Shown here: positions 55,529-63,495 of the stretch, in pieces | How the letters are laid out: every line of letters starts with the position of its first letter | Position numbering within the stretch: the stretch's first letter is position 1 | Assembly (NCBI RefSeq): GCF_016907675.1 | Contig: NZ_JAFBCJ010000001.1 | Location: forward strand, 3,720,001-3,784,000 | DNA from: Geodermatophilus bullaregiensis | GTDB taxonomy: Bacteria > Actinomycetota > Actinomycetes > Mycobacteriales > Geodermatophilaceae | Direction of reading: 5' to 3' | DNA length: 64,000 nt | Program-made: the position numbers and the translations under genes | Notes under the pieces: model-generated | The model's database searches: none | Told to the model about the DNA's origin: nothing | Seen by the model: only the letters and a program-made list of their open reading frames with translations

Positions 55529-55840
55529 CGCTCCCAGCCTCCTCTGGCCTGCTCCACGAGATGGGTCGGCGCTTGGCAGGGGGTGCAGTCTGCGGCCGCT
55601 GTGCAGCGGCCTCGAGGCAACGCCCGTCCAAGCGCACGGGTTCGCCCACGTTGACGGGCGGGTGAGCCATGCTCGGCGGGGTCAGCCGCATACCGGCGGA
55701 GCGGGATGAGCGGGGGCGCGGCGATTGCGGCCAGCGCGATGACGAGGGCCAGCAGGATGGCGGCGATGCCGAGGAGGACGAGGCTCGGTGGCCTGGCCTG
55801 GCCTGGCCTGGGCGTTGAGTGGTCCAACGTCTGTGCTCAT
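55474..55840 (-). CDS. Small membrane protein frame interrupted by a 5-bp repeat
   Basis: An ATG at 55840 starts MSTDVGPLNAQARPGQ, which runs into the pentanucleotide repeat at 55791-55810. The membrane helix that should follow (SLVLLGIAAILLALVIALAA) is in another frame, which is open to 55474. Adding one 5-bp unit would join them. As it stands, only a TTG at 55827 starts the helix frame. It may be phase-variable or broken. Confidence 0.4.
55791..55810. repeat. Pentanucleotide repeat (GCCTG)x4
   Basis: Four exact tandem copies of GCCTG near the 5' end of the small membrane protein frame on the minus strand (CAGGC there). Unit length 5 means each gain or loss shifts the reading frame. Confidence 0.9.
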
Positions 55841-55860
55841 CGCGCGGCCGGCCACCCGAG

Positions 55861-56034
55861 TCAGGACCGAGGATGGGTCAGCGTGAGGCAAATCCAGCAC
55901 AGCGGCCAGTCCTCATCGCCGTCATCAGGCCAGCGCCAGTCGCGCGGGTCCAGCAGGGTCACCGGGGCCAGACACAGAGCCCGGCCGAGGATCAAGCCGG
56001 CGACGCTGACCGCATGCAGCCGACCGGAGGGCAT
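55861..56034 (-). CDS. 57-residue Cys protein of mobile elements
   Basis: ATG at 56034 with GGAGG 9 bp upstream. Sequence SGRLHAVSVAGLILGRALC, then DPRDWRWPDD and WPLCWICLTLTH: one His, a Cys, then a C-x2-C, the spacing of small Zn-binding proteins common on actinobacterial elements. Function unknown. Confidence 0.55.
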   Translation of the reverse strand: MPSGRLHAVSVAGLILGRALCLAPVTLLDPRDWRWPDDGDEDWPLCWICLTLTHPRS

Positions 56035-56123
56035 CGCCACGACCTCCCCGGACCAGCGCCGCGGCGCCATGCGGTCGGCGCCGACGGTCCATGGATTCTC
56101 GTGACAGCTCCTGCCGGAATCCC

Positions 56124-56471
56124 TCACCGCCCCCACCCGGCCGGATGTGCCCGCCAGGCGCGCGCCAGCGGCGTGTCCAACAGAGTGACGGTGGTTCGAT
56201 CGTCGGGTTGCTCGCTAAGTGCGTCGGGTTGCTCGCTGAGTGCGCTGGCGAGTGCGGCCAGCGCACCGCGCAGCTCGGCGGTCTGGGCAGTGGCTGGATC
56301 GTTAAGTATCGCTTCGATCTGGGTCAATACGCCCCTGGCCAGATGGCGGGCGACCGCGGCGGCCTCGTCGCTGGCGTAGCCCAGGTCGAGGATGAGGCGG
56401 ACCGTGCGTCCCGGCGGTGCGGCGGACAACTCTGCCTCGGCGACGACGACCGCGGCAGGCGGATGGAGCAC
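56124..56471 (-). CDS. Hypothetical protein, 115 residues
   Basis: GTG at 56471 with GGGGAG 6 bp upstream. Helical, acidic/Ala-rich: RTVRLILDLGYASDEAAAVARHL and later TAELRGALAALASAL. A 21-bp tandem duplication in the 3' third repeats SEQPDAL. No domain recognised. Good ribosome-binding site and balanced composition support it. Confidence 0.55.
   Translation of the reverse strand: MLHPPAAVVVAEAELSAAPPGRTVRLILDLGYASDEAAAVARHLARGVLTQIEAILNDPATAQTAELRGALAALASALSEQPDALSEQPDDRTTVTLLDTPLARAWRAHPAGWGR
56202..56243. repeat. 21-bp tandem duplication inside a gene
   Basis: Units 56202-56222 and 56223-56243 differ by one base; the length keeps the frame and doubles a seven-residue segment. Confidence 0.85.
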
Positions 56472-56971
56472 GACGGACTCCCCAGCTTCAGGATTGGACA
56501 GGTCATCAGCGGATGCCGGCGCTGCACCGGCAGCTGACGCTCGGTAGGTCGGCAGGGGCGGCAGTGAACACCGCAGGAGCCGCCCGGGTGGCCGCGCTGG
56601 GTTCGCGGGGCTGGGCGACCGCAGGCTGTGGATGTTGAGGCGGAGCGGTCGTCGACCACGCAGCGTGTGACATTAGTCACTAGTATGACCCGGCCCTGAT
56701 CGAGCGCGCATCCGTGGTCGGTTCAGTTTCCACTGGCTGGTCTCTGTGGCTGCCGCCTTCTCCAGACCAGGCCGGCGGTGGTCTGCTCGCCCGCACGTCG
56801 TGAACCGCCCCGGGTTCAGTGGAGGCTGACCATGGCAGCGGTGTAACAGTGAGGCCGCCCACCTCGGGTAGGGCAGGGGCAGGGCGTGCGGGGGAGGCCG
56901 GCTACTCAGGTGACCGCGGTTCGGCGGTTCATGTGTGCGGCCGCCGGGCCGCCTCCATGTGGGCGCCGCGA
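56472..56971. other. 500-bp stretch with no gene seen
   Basis: Promoter space for the 115-residue gene. An AT-richer patch (56665-56690, GACATTAGTCACTAGTATGAC) could hold a promoter or operator. Nothing else recognised. Confidence 0.4.
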
Positions 56972-57745
56972 CTACCGGCCGGGAGTGTCCCCCATGTCGA
57001 TCAGGTGCTGCGCCAGGTCGCGGAGCTCGACGTTGGCGTCCTGGGAGGCCCGGGTCAGAACCGTGAGAGCCTGCTCGGCGGTCATCTGGAATCGCTCCAT
57101 GAGGATGCCCTGAGCCTGGCTGATCAGGTGGTGCGAGGTCGTGGCGCGCAGGTGCCGTTCGGGCTGCGCGCTGCGCAGCGCGACCGCCGCCCGGGTAGCG
57201 AACGCCGGCCCCTCCCCGCGGGTCTGCGCGTGGAAGGCCTTCGGCTGCGAGGAGTACAGGTTGAGCACCCCCAGGCCGTCCGCGGTGGTGCACAACCGCA
57301 GGGACAGGCTGCTGCGGATCCCGGTCTCCGCAGCGACCCGCCGCGCCCAGTCCCGATAGCGCTGCTCGGAGGCCAGGTCATCGATCCGGACGGTGTCCTG
57401 TTCCCAGAGGGCATCCAGACAGGGACCCTGACCCGCCTCGTACTGCAGCCGGTCGGCGCGCGCCGCCCGCTCGTCGCTGGCCGCCGCGGTCAGCACCTCC
57501 CGGCGCCGTGCAACCAGTGAGACGCTGGCGTAGGCCTCCCCGTCGAGGTCGGCGGCGACCAACTCCGCGATCTGCTGCAGCAGGTGTCGCATCTTCGGCT
57601 CGTTGACCAGCCCGCGGGCGACCGCGGCGAACCGCTCGTCGAAGTTCCGCGCTTCGGCCACCGGTCTCACCTCACCCCGCTGTTCTCGGCCGGTGGACGT
57701 CAGCACCACCACCTGACGAAGCTGCTGCTCATCGATAAATCCCAC
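56972..57745 (-). CDS. GAF-ANTAR transcription antiterminator-type regulator
   Basis: 257 residues. GAF domain about 45-185 (LLQQIAELVAADLDGEAYASVSL ... GLGVLNLYSSQPKAF), then an ANTAR RNA-binding domain about 200-250 with ISQAQGILMERFQMTAEQALTVL, its three-helix signature. Such proteins bind paired hairpins in nascent RNA to prevent termination. GTG at 57745 is the outermost start; a GTG about 25 codons later is possible. It has no clear partner gene here; targets may lie elsewhere. Confidence 0.92.
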   Translation of the reverse strand: MGFIDEQQLRQVVVLTSTGREQRGEVRPVAEARNFDERFAAVARGLVNEPKMRHLLQQIAELVAADLDGEAYASVSLVARRREVLTAAASDERAARADRLQYEAGQGPCLDALWEQDTVRIDDLASEQRYRDWARRVAAETGIRSSLSLRLCTTADGLGVLNLYSSQPKAFHAQTRGEGPAFATRAAVALRSAQPERHLRATTSHHLISQAQGILMERFQMTAEQALTVLTRASQDANVELRDLAQHLIDMGDTPGR

Positions 57746-57766
57746 AGTCAGGTGTGTTGTGCTGCC

Positions 57767-58072
57767 TCAGTTCAGGCGCGGAAGTCGGTTTGCTCCGACG
57801 TGCTGAGCTCGGCATATCGGTTGTTCTCGTCGGTTTCGTCGGCTGCGCTCGCGGCGGGGAGCGGCGAGCTCATCAAGCTCATCGAATCGGCCGCCGGTCG
57901 GGGGTTCATCCATTCTCGCGAACAGAGCGTTGAGCAGTTCCATCCGCTCGTGCGGGGACATCAGCTCCACAAGGGTGTGGTTCAGTAGCACGACTGTCCG
58001 GTCCGGATGCTGAGCCGGTACCGCAATCACGGTGGGGGGCAACTCGTCACCGGCGTGGAACGAGATGGGCAT
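57767..58072 (-). CDS. Hypothetical protein, 101 residues
   Basis: ATG at 58072. The N-terminal half (PTVIAVPAQHPDRTVVLLNHTLVELMSPHERMELLNALF) looks like a folded small domain; the rest is basic and Arg-rich. It ends 22 bp before the start of the ANTAR gene on the same strand, so the two may be co-transcribed. Family not recognised. Confidence 0.5.
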   Translation of the reverse strand: MPISFHAGDELPPTVIAVPAQHPDRTVVLLNHTLVELMSPHERMELLNALFARMDEPPTGGRFDELDELAAPRRERSRRNRREQPICRAQHVGANRLPRLN

Positions 58073-58255
58073 CGACGCCCCTGACTGTGAGCCCGGATGG
58101 GCGGGCGTCCGGCTCGGTTGCTGACCTGATGAGTCTCCCGCAATGTCCGGCCTATGTCAACGGCTGACTACTCAGAGTGACCGGCGACCGGCTCGTCCGA
58201 CGGGTGCCGGTTTCACCGGCTTGGCGGCGACCAGCCAGGCCGCCCCACTGACAAG

Positions 58256-58667
58256 GTGACGCTCTGTGACGCCACGGGGTCGGAGACGAACCCGTACGTG
58301 GAGATCACCGTCAGCAAGAACGTCGTGGCCGCGCACACGGCTCACGGCGACTTCGTTTCAGACCCGGTCAAGGGCTGCACCGACCCCGACCTCGGAACCT
58401 TCGTTCCGTGCGTCGTCGGTGTCGGCGTGACGCAGACCGCCACGACGGTGACCGGACCTGGCGGCGATGACGCCATCGACTGCACCAACGCCAGCCCGGG
58501 CAAGACGACCAACGGCTTGGACGGCAACGACACCCTCACCGGTGGGCCCGACGATGACGTCATCGAGGGCGGCAACGGCAACGACACCCTCACCGGCAGC
58601 GCCGGCGACGACACCGTCACCGACGTCGGCGACGGCGACGGCGACGACACCATCACGACGGCGTCGC
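58256..58667 (+). pseudogene. RTX calcium-binding repeat protein fragment
   Basis: The N-terminal part reads VTLCDATGSETNPYVEITV, the start of a domain usually preceded by a signal peptide, here missing. After about 60 residues it has nonapeptide Ca2+-binding repeats: GLDGNDTLTGGPDDDVIEGGNGNDTLTGSAGDD. At 58668 the frame runs into antisense transposase DNA. Truncated at both ends. Confidence 0.75.
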
Positions 58668-58849
58668 TGCGGTCCGCGCCGGGAGCGGATGGCGGGCATG
58701 GCCTGCACCAAGGGGATGAGTGCGAGGCTGTCCTTGGTGTTGGCCGCGCTGACCGCCACGGCCAGCGGCAGGTCGGCGGCATCGGTGAGCACGTGCAACT
58801 TCGAGCCGGGTTTGCCGCGGTCGACCGGGTTCGGGCCGGTCAGCGGGCC
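58668..58849 (-). pseudogene. IS5-family transposase mid-domain fragment
   Basis: Minus-strand frame: NPVDRGKPGSKLHVLTDAADLPLAVAVSAANTKDSLAL and LIPLVQAMPAI, the centre of an IS5/IS427-type transposase around the first catalytic strands. Cut at both ends, joined to the RTX gene. Confidence 0.78.
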
Positions 58850-58932
58850 CCCTTATCTGTGGAGGGACCCCCGGTCAACCGGGTCCGTTCTTCGGGGTCT
58901 GCTCCGTCGGCCTGAAGCGGTGTCGGTCCGCT

Positions 58933-58980
58933 GCCGCGGTCAAGGTGGAGCGCCCGTGGACGAACGACCTTGACCGCGGC
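58933..58980. repeat. Perfect 14-bp inverted repeat, 20-bp loop
   Basis: GCCGCGGTCAAGGT (58933-58946) and its exact complement (58967-58980). In a gene-free area between IS fragments; may be a terminator or dispersed repeat. Confidence 0.7.
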
Positions 58981-59299
58981 GAGGTCCGGCGCATGCTGCT
59001 CGCCGCGGAGGAGGACGAGGGGCAAGTCAGGTCAGGGGCGGCTCCCGACTCGGCGTGCTGGCCGCAGGAGTGAGGAATCGGGGTGGGGTGCGCGGGCGCC
59101 CGGCCTTATCTCGGTGCGCGGAGCTGTTGGTGAGGTGGTGCGGCTCCGGCGACATGATGATCGATGGGGTGTCCCGGCAGGGTGCGGCCGCTCGGTCTTT
59201 TGAGGCCGATCGCGCTGGTTCGGCGCGCCGGCAGGGGGCGGGCAGGAGCAGGCCGCGGGCATCGGTGGGTGGGCTGATGCGCGCACCAGGGCTGCAGGA
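58981..59299. other. 319-bp gene-free stretch downstream of the IS110 fusion
   Basis: No convincing frame. Probably the 3' flank of the former IS110 element, whose C-terminal coding end is at 59300. Confidence 0.4.
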
Positions 59300-60160
59300 T
59301 CACACCGGGGCGAGGGCCTCCTCGCCGAGGGCACGCAGGGTGTGGTGCGCCCGCCGGGTGATCTTGCGGGCGACGGAGAGGGCGGCCCGGTTGCCGCCGA
59401 GCCGGTCGGCGACCGGCCGGTAGTAGGCGTGGTCCGGGGCGCCGGGGCGGGCGGCGCACTTCGCGGCCTCGAACAGTGCCCAGCACAGCAGCGGGGAGCC
59501 CTGCCGGGAGAGCTTGCCCGGGGTGCGCTTGCCGTCGGAGGAGTAGACGGTGATGTCCAGGCCGGTGTGCCGCATCGTCTTGCGCGAGGAGCCGAATCGG
59601 CGGGTGTCCCCGAGTTCGGCCCATAGGGCGGCCGCGGTGATCTCACTGACCCCGTACTGGGCCTGCAGCGCCTTGCAGCCGGGCTGGCGGCGAGCGAACG
59701 CAGCGATCTCACGGCGCAGCGGCGCCAGCTCGGCGTCCAGCGCGTCCGGGATCCGCAGCGCGGTGGCGACGGCCTGCCGGCCGGTGAGAGACAGCTGCTC
59801 TCCGGTCTCGAGTCGACGCCGGTTGTCCGCCCCCAGCAGGTCACCGACGATCGCCGGAGCGCCCTGGTGCAGCAGGATTGCGTGAATGCGCTGCACCCAG
59901 GCGGTGCCGGCGAGGATGCCGACGACCAGCAGGGCGACGGCCGAGGCGATCCTGACCCGCGCATCGAGCAGCGTCCGCACCACCTCGTTGATCAGCAGCA
60001 CCTGAGCCCACGTCCCCTGCCCTTGGTTGGCCGGGTTGTCAGCCCTCTGCCACCGGCGCAGGACACCGGCTGCGGTGCGCGCCTCGCGCACGATGAGGAC
60101 GACGCTGCCCAGCTCGGCCAGGCAGGCGATGACGAACAGGACGCCGGCAGCGACCCGCAC
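59300..60160 (-). CDS. In-frame fusion: membrane protein N-terminus with IS110 transposase C-terminus
   Basis: 286 residues from a GTG at 60160. Residues 1-87 are a two-helix membrane protein (GVLFVIACLAELGSVVLIV at about 6-24, SAVALLVVGILAGTA at 73-87). From residue 88 (about base 59899) the sequence is the IS110 C-terminal half: WVQRIHAILLHQG, LGADNRRRLE, the Transposase_20 helix-hairpin-helix part and KTMRHTGLDITVYSSDGKR, ending normally. The RuvC-like N-terminal domain of IS110 is absent, so it cannot transpose. One uninterrupted frame crosses the junction. Confidence 0.8.
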   Translation of the reverse strand: MRVAAGVLFVIACLAELGSVVLIVREARTAAGVLRRWQRADNPANQGQGTWAQVLLINEVVRTLLDARVRIASAVALLVVGILAGTAWVQRIHAILLHQGAPAIVGDLLGADNRRRLETGEQLSLTGRQAVATALRIPDALDAELAPLRREIAAFARRQPGCKALQAQYGVSEITAAALWAELGDTRRFGSSRKTMRHTGLDITVYSSDGKRTPGKLSRQGSPLLCWALFEAAKCAARPGAPDHAYYRPVADRLGGNRAALSVARKITRRAHHTLRALGEEALAPV

Positions 60161-60173
60161 GGCGACGTCCCGC

Positions 60174-60629
60174 CTACGAGCCGCTGATGGCGCCGGTGGC
60201 GACGCCGCTGGCTACGTCGACGGCGAAGTCCCGGCCTGCGGCAAGGAAGGCGTCGAGCGCTCGCCTGGCCTTGCCCTTGGCCTCGCCCTCGGGGGCCTGG
60301 TCGACGGCCTTCTGCAGCGCGGCCAGCAGCCGGTCGGCGACAGCCTCGGCGGTGGGCCAGGCGCCGGCCTCTCGGTACGCCTCTGCGGATACCTGCTTGA
60401 TGGAGCCTCCCGGCAGCGAGCTCATGCTGGCCCGCTGCTCCACCACGTAGCCGCCGCGGGCGAGGGCACGCACGGACGCCCTGACCGTCTCGACGTCCCA
60501 GCCCATCCGCTCAGCGATGGAGCTGGCCGTCAACGCTTGGGTCGAGGTGTCGAAGTGACGGACGGCCTCGACGAGCACCGGCAGGTCACGGCTGAACCAG
60601 GCGTCGGGCAGTAGCCCGGGTTGTCTCAT
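60174..60629 (-). CDS. Winged-helix hypothetical protein
   Basis: 151 residues. A DNA-binding-like segment LTASSIAERMGWDVETVRASVRALARGGYVVE (about 33-65) fits a winged HTH; the C-terminal 80 residues are helical and Ala-rich (LLAALQKAVDQAP, GKARRALDAFLAAG). ATG at 60629. It lies 13 bp upstream of the membrane-IS110 fusion frame and was probably its operon partner. Confidence 0.65.
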   Translation of the reverse strand: MRQPGLLPDAWFSRDLPVLVEAVRHFDTSTQALTASSIAERMGWDVETVRASVRALARGGYVVEQRASMSSLPGGSIKQVSAEAYREAGAWPTAEAVADRLLAALQKAVDQAPEGEAKGKARRALDAFLAAGRDFAVDVASGVATGAISGS

Positions 60630-60787
60630 GGCACGGGACGTTAGAACCCGGCACTGACAGTCTGTGATGACAAAAGATCGATGCGTGACTACTTGGCGGG
60701 TCCACCGTTTGGTCGGCTGGCGAGCAGGAGTCCCTGGGCGAGCCCCAGGGACTCCTGCTCGCCAGCCGGCGTCTTGCCACGCGGTCC

Positions 60788-61003
60788 CTACATCAAGGCC
60801 CGTCGTGCTCCCTCACCCGTTGCCAGTGCGCCGAAGAGCAGCGCAAGCCACGGGGCGACTGTGCCGACCGAGTCGGCCGACTTGGTGATCATGACTACGG
60901 CGACAAGCACTCCTGCCGTGGCCAAGATGGCGGTGCAGATGATCACGACCAGCTGTCGACCGCTCAGTCGGGGCGACGGGTCGCTGGGCTCATGAGTTGA
61001 CAA
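60788..61003 (-). CDS. Small two-TM protein
   Basis: 71 residues from a TTG at 61003 (GAGG just upstream): a short polar start, VVIICTAILATAGVLVAVVMI (about 18-38), then TVAPWLALLFGALATGEG as a second hydrophobic segment. Family unknown. Start codon uncertain. Confidence 0.45.
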   Translation of the reverse strand: MSTHEPSDPSPRLSGRQLVVIICTAILATAGVLVAVVMITKSADSVGTVAPWLALLFGALATGEGARRALM

Positions 61004-61101
61004 GTCCTCGTCAACGGGTGTGCTGGGATACCTCCGTGTAAGGCTGTGTACGTGCGCTTCTGCACGCACTGCTTCTCCCTGGTGATGGGCGCGGAGGCTA
61101 G

Positions 61102-61132
61102 GACGACCCGGCGCTGCGAACGCCGGGTCGTC
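61102..61132. terminator. Perfect 12-bp stem, 7-base loop
   Basis: GACGACCCGGCG (61102-61113) pairs exactly with 61121-61132. Confidence 0.75.
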
Positions 61133-61311
61133 TGCTGTCTGAGCTAGACGAATGCCGCCCTGACCTCCGCGAACAGCGTGCACGACGAGGTGGCTGCGCG
61201 TTAGTGGGCAGAGGGGCAAGGGCTGGCGGCTGACCGTAGTCATGCAGGTAACGGCGTGCTCACCTGGTGTACGCGCTGACCTGGTACTTCCAGCGATCTC
61301 GATGTCTAGGG

Positions 61312-61332
61312 CTGTACACCGGAGGTGTACAG
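61312..61332. promoter_or_regulatory. Perfect palindrome CTGTACACC-GGA-GGTGTACAG
   Basis: 9-bp arms around a 3-bp centre, operator-like; related GTGTAC half-sites occur within 300 bp on the left. Confidence 0.55.
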
Positions 61333-61637
61333 CGAGAGCGCAGGTCACAAGTTTGTAAGGATCCGCCGCTCATGGTCGGCCGGCTCCGAGGAGTCACACA
61401 GCTCCAGAGCCTTCTAGCCGCACCTGTGCAGTAAAGCTGGCTTCGAGCTCTGCGTCGCGCTGCCTGACGTCACTCAATCACGGTGCCTGATGGCATCAGG
61501 CTGCCTCGCGGCGGTGCCACTTTGGTAGCCAAAGCACCTTGTTCGCGGTCGTTCGAGCCCGTCCGTCACCGTTCCGTATGCCGTATGAACTGCGGGAATG
61601 GACGGCAGTGGGCCTCTGCGGACCCCTCCCAGCCGCC

Positions 61638-61682
61638 CTGGCAGTGTGGGGGTCAGGGGTTCGAGTCCCCTCAGCTCCACCC
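61638..61682 (+). repeat. attR: second copy of the 45-bp tRNA-Ala 3' repeat
   Basis: Identical to 39277-39321. The preceding bases do not complete a tRNA, so this is the displaced 3' end. Confidence 0.92.
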
Positions 61683-61689
61683 CGTCGAC

Positions 61690-61719
61690 CAGGCCGTTCT
61701 CCCTCGGGAGAGCGGCCTG
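61690..61719 (+). terminator. Hairpin paired with the displaced tRNA 3' end
   Basis: CAGGCCGTTCTCCC with its partner GGGAGAGCGGCCTG; compared with 39329-39359 the stem has compensating base changes, and the following GAGTCGTCTCTGGT is shared. It is probably the ancestral terminator. Confidence 0.75.
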
Positions 61720-61852
61720 AGTCGTCTCTGGTTGCAGTTTGCCTCAACTCCCGCCGCCGGCGCTGATCTCTCCGGGCGGTGACGGGAGGCCACGAGGTAG
61801 CGGTCGCTTCCGCCGCGCTGAACGCGTCCCGCCGCAGTCTCGGGGGCGATGG

Positions 61853-62668
61853 TCAGCTGACGCGATGGCGGGCGAGGAAGGGCACGAGTACCCCGAGCAG
61901 CGCATCGGGGTGGGTCAGTGCGACGTCGTGCCCGGCGCCTGCGATCACCACCTGGTCGGCCTGCGGCAGCCACGCGCGGATCAGGTCGCCGACCCCGTCG
62001 AAGAAGGGGCCGTGGTCGCTTCCGGCGACGTGCAGCACCGGACAGCGCACCCGGGTGGCAGTGGAGGCGTCGAACGGCCAGGCGAGCAGCGCCGGGATGT
62101 CGACGTCGAGGAAGGTCCGGCTGTCGCGCAACACCTGCGCCGAGCTGCCCGGGATGACGCCGTCGAGCCGGCCGCGCCAATCGGGCCCCATCGTGCGCGT
62201 GAGGAAGCGGTCGACGGCGACCTCCGCTCCCCGCGCCTGCCGGTCACCCAGGAGGTCGGCGTTGGCGGCGCGGAACATGGCATCCCCGGGGCCGTGCACC
62301 GGTGGCGGTTCGACCAGCGTGAGCGTGCGGATCAGGTCGGGGTGGTCCACGGCCATCTGGATGGCCACCGCGGCGCTGTAGGAGGCACCGAGGACGTGCA
62401 CCCTCTGGAGGCCGAGCGCCGCCAGCAGTCGTGCGCAGTCACCCGCGTCCTGTGCCACGGAACCGGGTGGCGTGGCCGGGCTGCTGCCGGCATAGCCGCG
62501 CCGGTGGTAGTGAACGACCCGGAACCGCCGCCGCAGCCGCTCGGCCAGCGGCAGGAACTCGTCCGCCGTCAGCGCGGTGGGCACGAGGGTGACGGGGTCG
62601 CCAGAGCCGAGGATCACCGTCTCCAGGTCGCCGCCGTCGATCGCGACCCGCGCCATCGACTCCCTCAT
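61853..62668 (-). CDS. Alpha/beta hydrolase
   Basis: 271 residues from ATG at 62668; a second ATG 12 bp downstream has AGGGAG closer and is also possible. Seen: VVHYHRRGYAGSSP, nucleophile elbow VLGASYSAAVA, VLHVAGSDHGPFF with the acid, and the catalytic His in IAGAGHDVAL. Generic hydrolase of small esters or epoxides. It is the only intact gene right of the island in this window. Confidence 0.86.
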   Translation of the reverse strand: MRESMARVAIDGGDLETVILGSGDPVTLVPTALTADEFLPLAERLRRRFRVVHYHRRGYAGSSPATPPGSVAQDAGDCARLLAALGLQRVHVLGASYSAAVAIQMAVDHPDLIRTLTLVEPPPVHGPGDAMFRAANADLLGDRQARGAEVAVDRFLTRTMGPDWRGRLDGVIPGSSAQVLRDSRTFLDVDIPALLAWPFDASTATRVRCPVLHVAGSDHGPFFDGVGDLIRAWLPQADQVVIAGAGHDVALTHPDALLGVLVPFLARHRVS

Positions 62669-62788
62669 GGCGGCGATGGTGGAAGGCCTATGGGGCCGCA
62701 GTCCAGGCATCGGGCACGCGGGAGCAGGCAGTTCGGCGAGTCACCGCTTGCACCTGATGGCGAACGGCGCGAGCAGCCCCGAGATCGG

Positions 62789-63031
62789 TCACGAAGCGCG
62801 GACGACGTGTGACATGTCCTCCGTGCCGCCGAACTGGCTGCCACGAGGAGCTGACGCTCTGGGGACCAGGCTGGCGACCGCGGGCAGGATCGTGTCCAGG
62901 TGTTCGCGTCGGCCGAGGTGTCGGGACAGGGCCCGCCAGTTCTTGAGATGGCTGATGCTGTGCTCGAAGCGGATCCTCGGGACGCGTGAGTTCGGCGGTC
63001 CAGTGCGCCGCGGCGAGGGCGTCGAGGGCAA
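62789..63031 (-). pseudogene. IS5-type transposase C-terminal remnant
   Basis: RIRFEHSISHLKNWRALSRHLGRREHLDTILPAVASL is the end of an IS5-group DDE_Tnp_4 transposase (final Glu in the R-x-E-H motif). The upstream part is in another frame and lost. Confidence 0.75.
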
Positions 63032-63129
63032 GTAGGTCCCGCGACACCGCGCGGGCGTGACGCGGCGGTGACGGAGGCGGGTTCCCCACTTGCACGTCGC
63101 CGAGAACAGGTCACCCTCAGGAGAGCGGA

Positions 63130-63495
63130 ATGCCGACGAACCAAGACTTCCACAACGGTGGTCAATGGTTCGACATCCATCTCCAGGAGGATGGCAACCT
63201 CCATCTTGGGGCCAATGGAAGGAGTGGCAGAGGCGTTACGCGGATGGTGATCGCCGATGACTCCGGTGAGGTTGCAGTCGGCGGCCACGGTCAGACGGCA
63301 CAACTACAACTCAAGGGTGTGTTGGACGAAACACAGTTCTTCTGGGGGGTTGGCGCAGGAAGCAGCTGCGGTCCTCGGTGGGTCGGCCGAGATGTCGGCC
63401 CAGGATCTGTAGCCGTTCCTCCGGTGGTCCGGGGATCTCGAGGCCGTCGGTCAGGGCGACCTCCAGTTACCCTCCGGCCACCCGTCAGCGGCTGA
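63130..63495 (+). CDS. Hypothetical protein of foreign composition
   Basis: ATG at 63130 with AGGAGAG 6 bp upstream. The first 70 residues (NQDFHNGGQWFDIHLQEDGNLHL ... LKGVLDETQFFW) use A/T-ending codons and low Arg/Ala, unlike all neighbours; after about residue 72 composition turns to high-GC Arg/Gly/Pro, so the true 3' end may be lost by fusion. No family recognised. Confidence 0.45.
   Translation: MPTNQDFHNGGQWFDIHLQEDGNLHLGANGRSGRGVTRMVIADDSGEVAVGGHGQTAQLQLKGVLDETQFFWGVGAGSSCGPRWVGRDVGPGSVAVPPVVRGSRGRRSGRPPVTLRPPVSG

Larger units (their letters stand above)
61004..61637. other. 634-bp gene-free right end of the island
   Basis: Contains a perfect terminator hairpin (61102-61132), repeated GTGTAC half-sites (near 61034, 61267 and the palindrome 61312-61332) and GCCTGAT-GGC-ATCAGGC (61485-61501). 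No gene seen. Its position next to att suggests arm-type or regulatory sites. Confidence 0.5.
39277..61682. mobile_element. 22.4-kb genomic island integrated at tRNA-Ala
   Basis: Bounded by 45-bp direct repeats (39277-39321 and 61638-61682). Integrase and excisionase genes lie directly inside the tRNA-side end, reading toward the tRNA. The interior has many IS remnants, lower-quality frames and AT-richer patches, in contrast to the tight operons outside. No relaxase, FtsK/TraB-type translocase, replication initiator or type IV secretion gene is seen, so it is a non-autonomous or decayed integrative element. Confidence 0.88.

Noticed and set aside
61638-61682. Second tRNA-Ala gene
   Set aside because: Only the anticodon-loop-to-3' part is present; the 5' acceptor and D arm are missing.
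61496-61747. Minus-strand frame across attR
   Set aside because: Reads antisense through the tRNA 3' end; a matching chance frame exists at attL.
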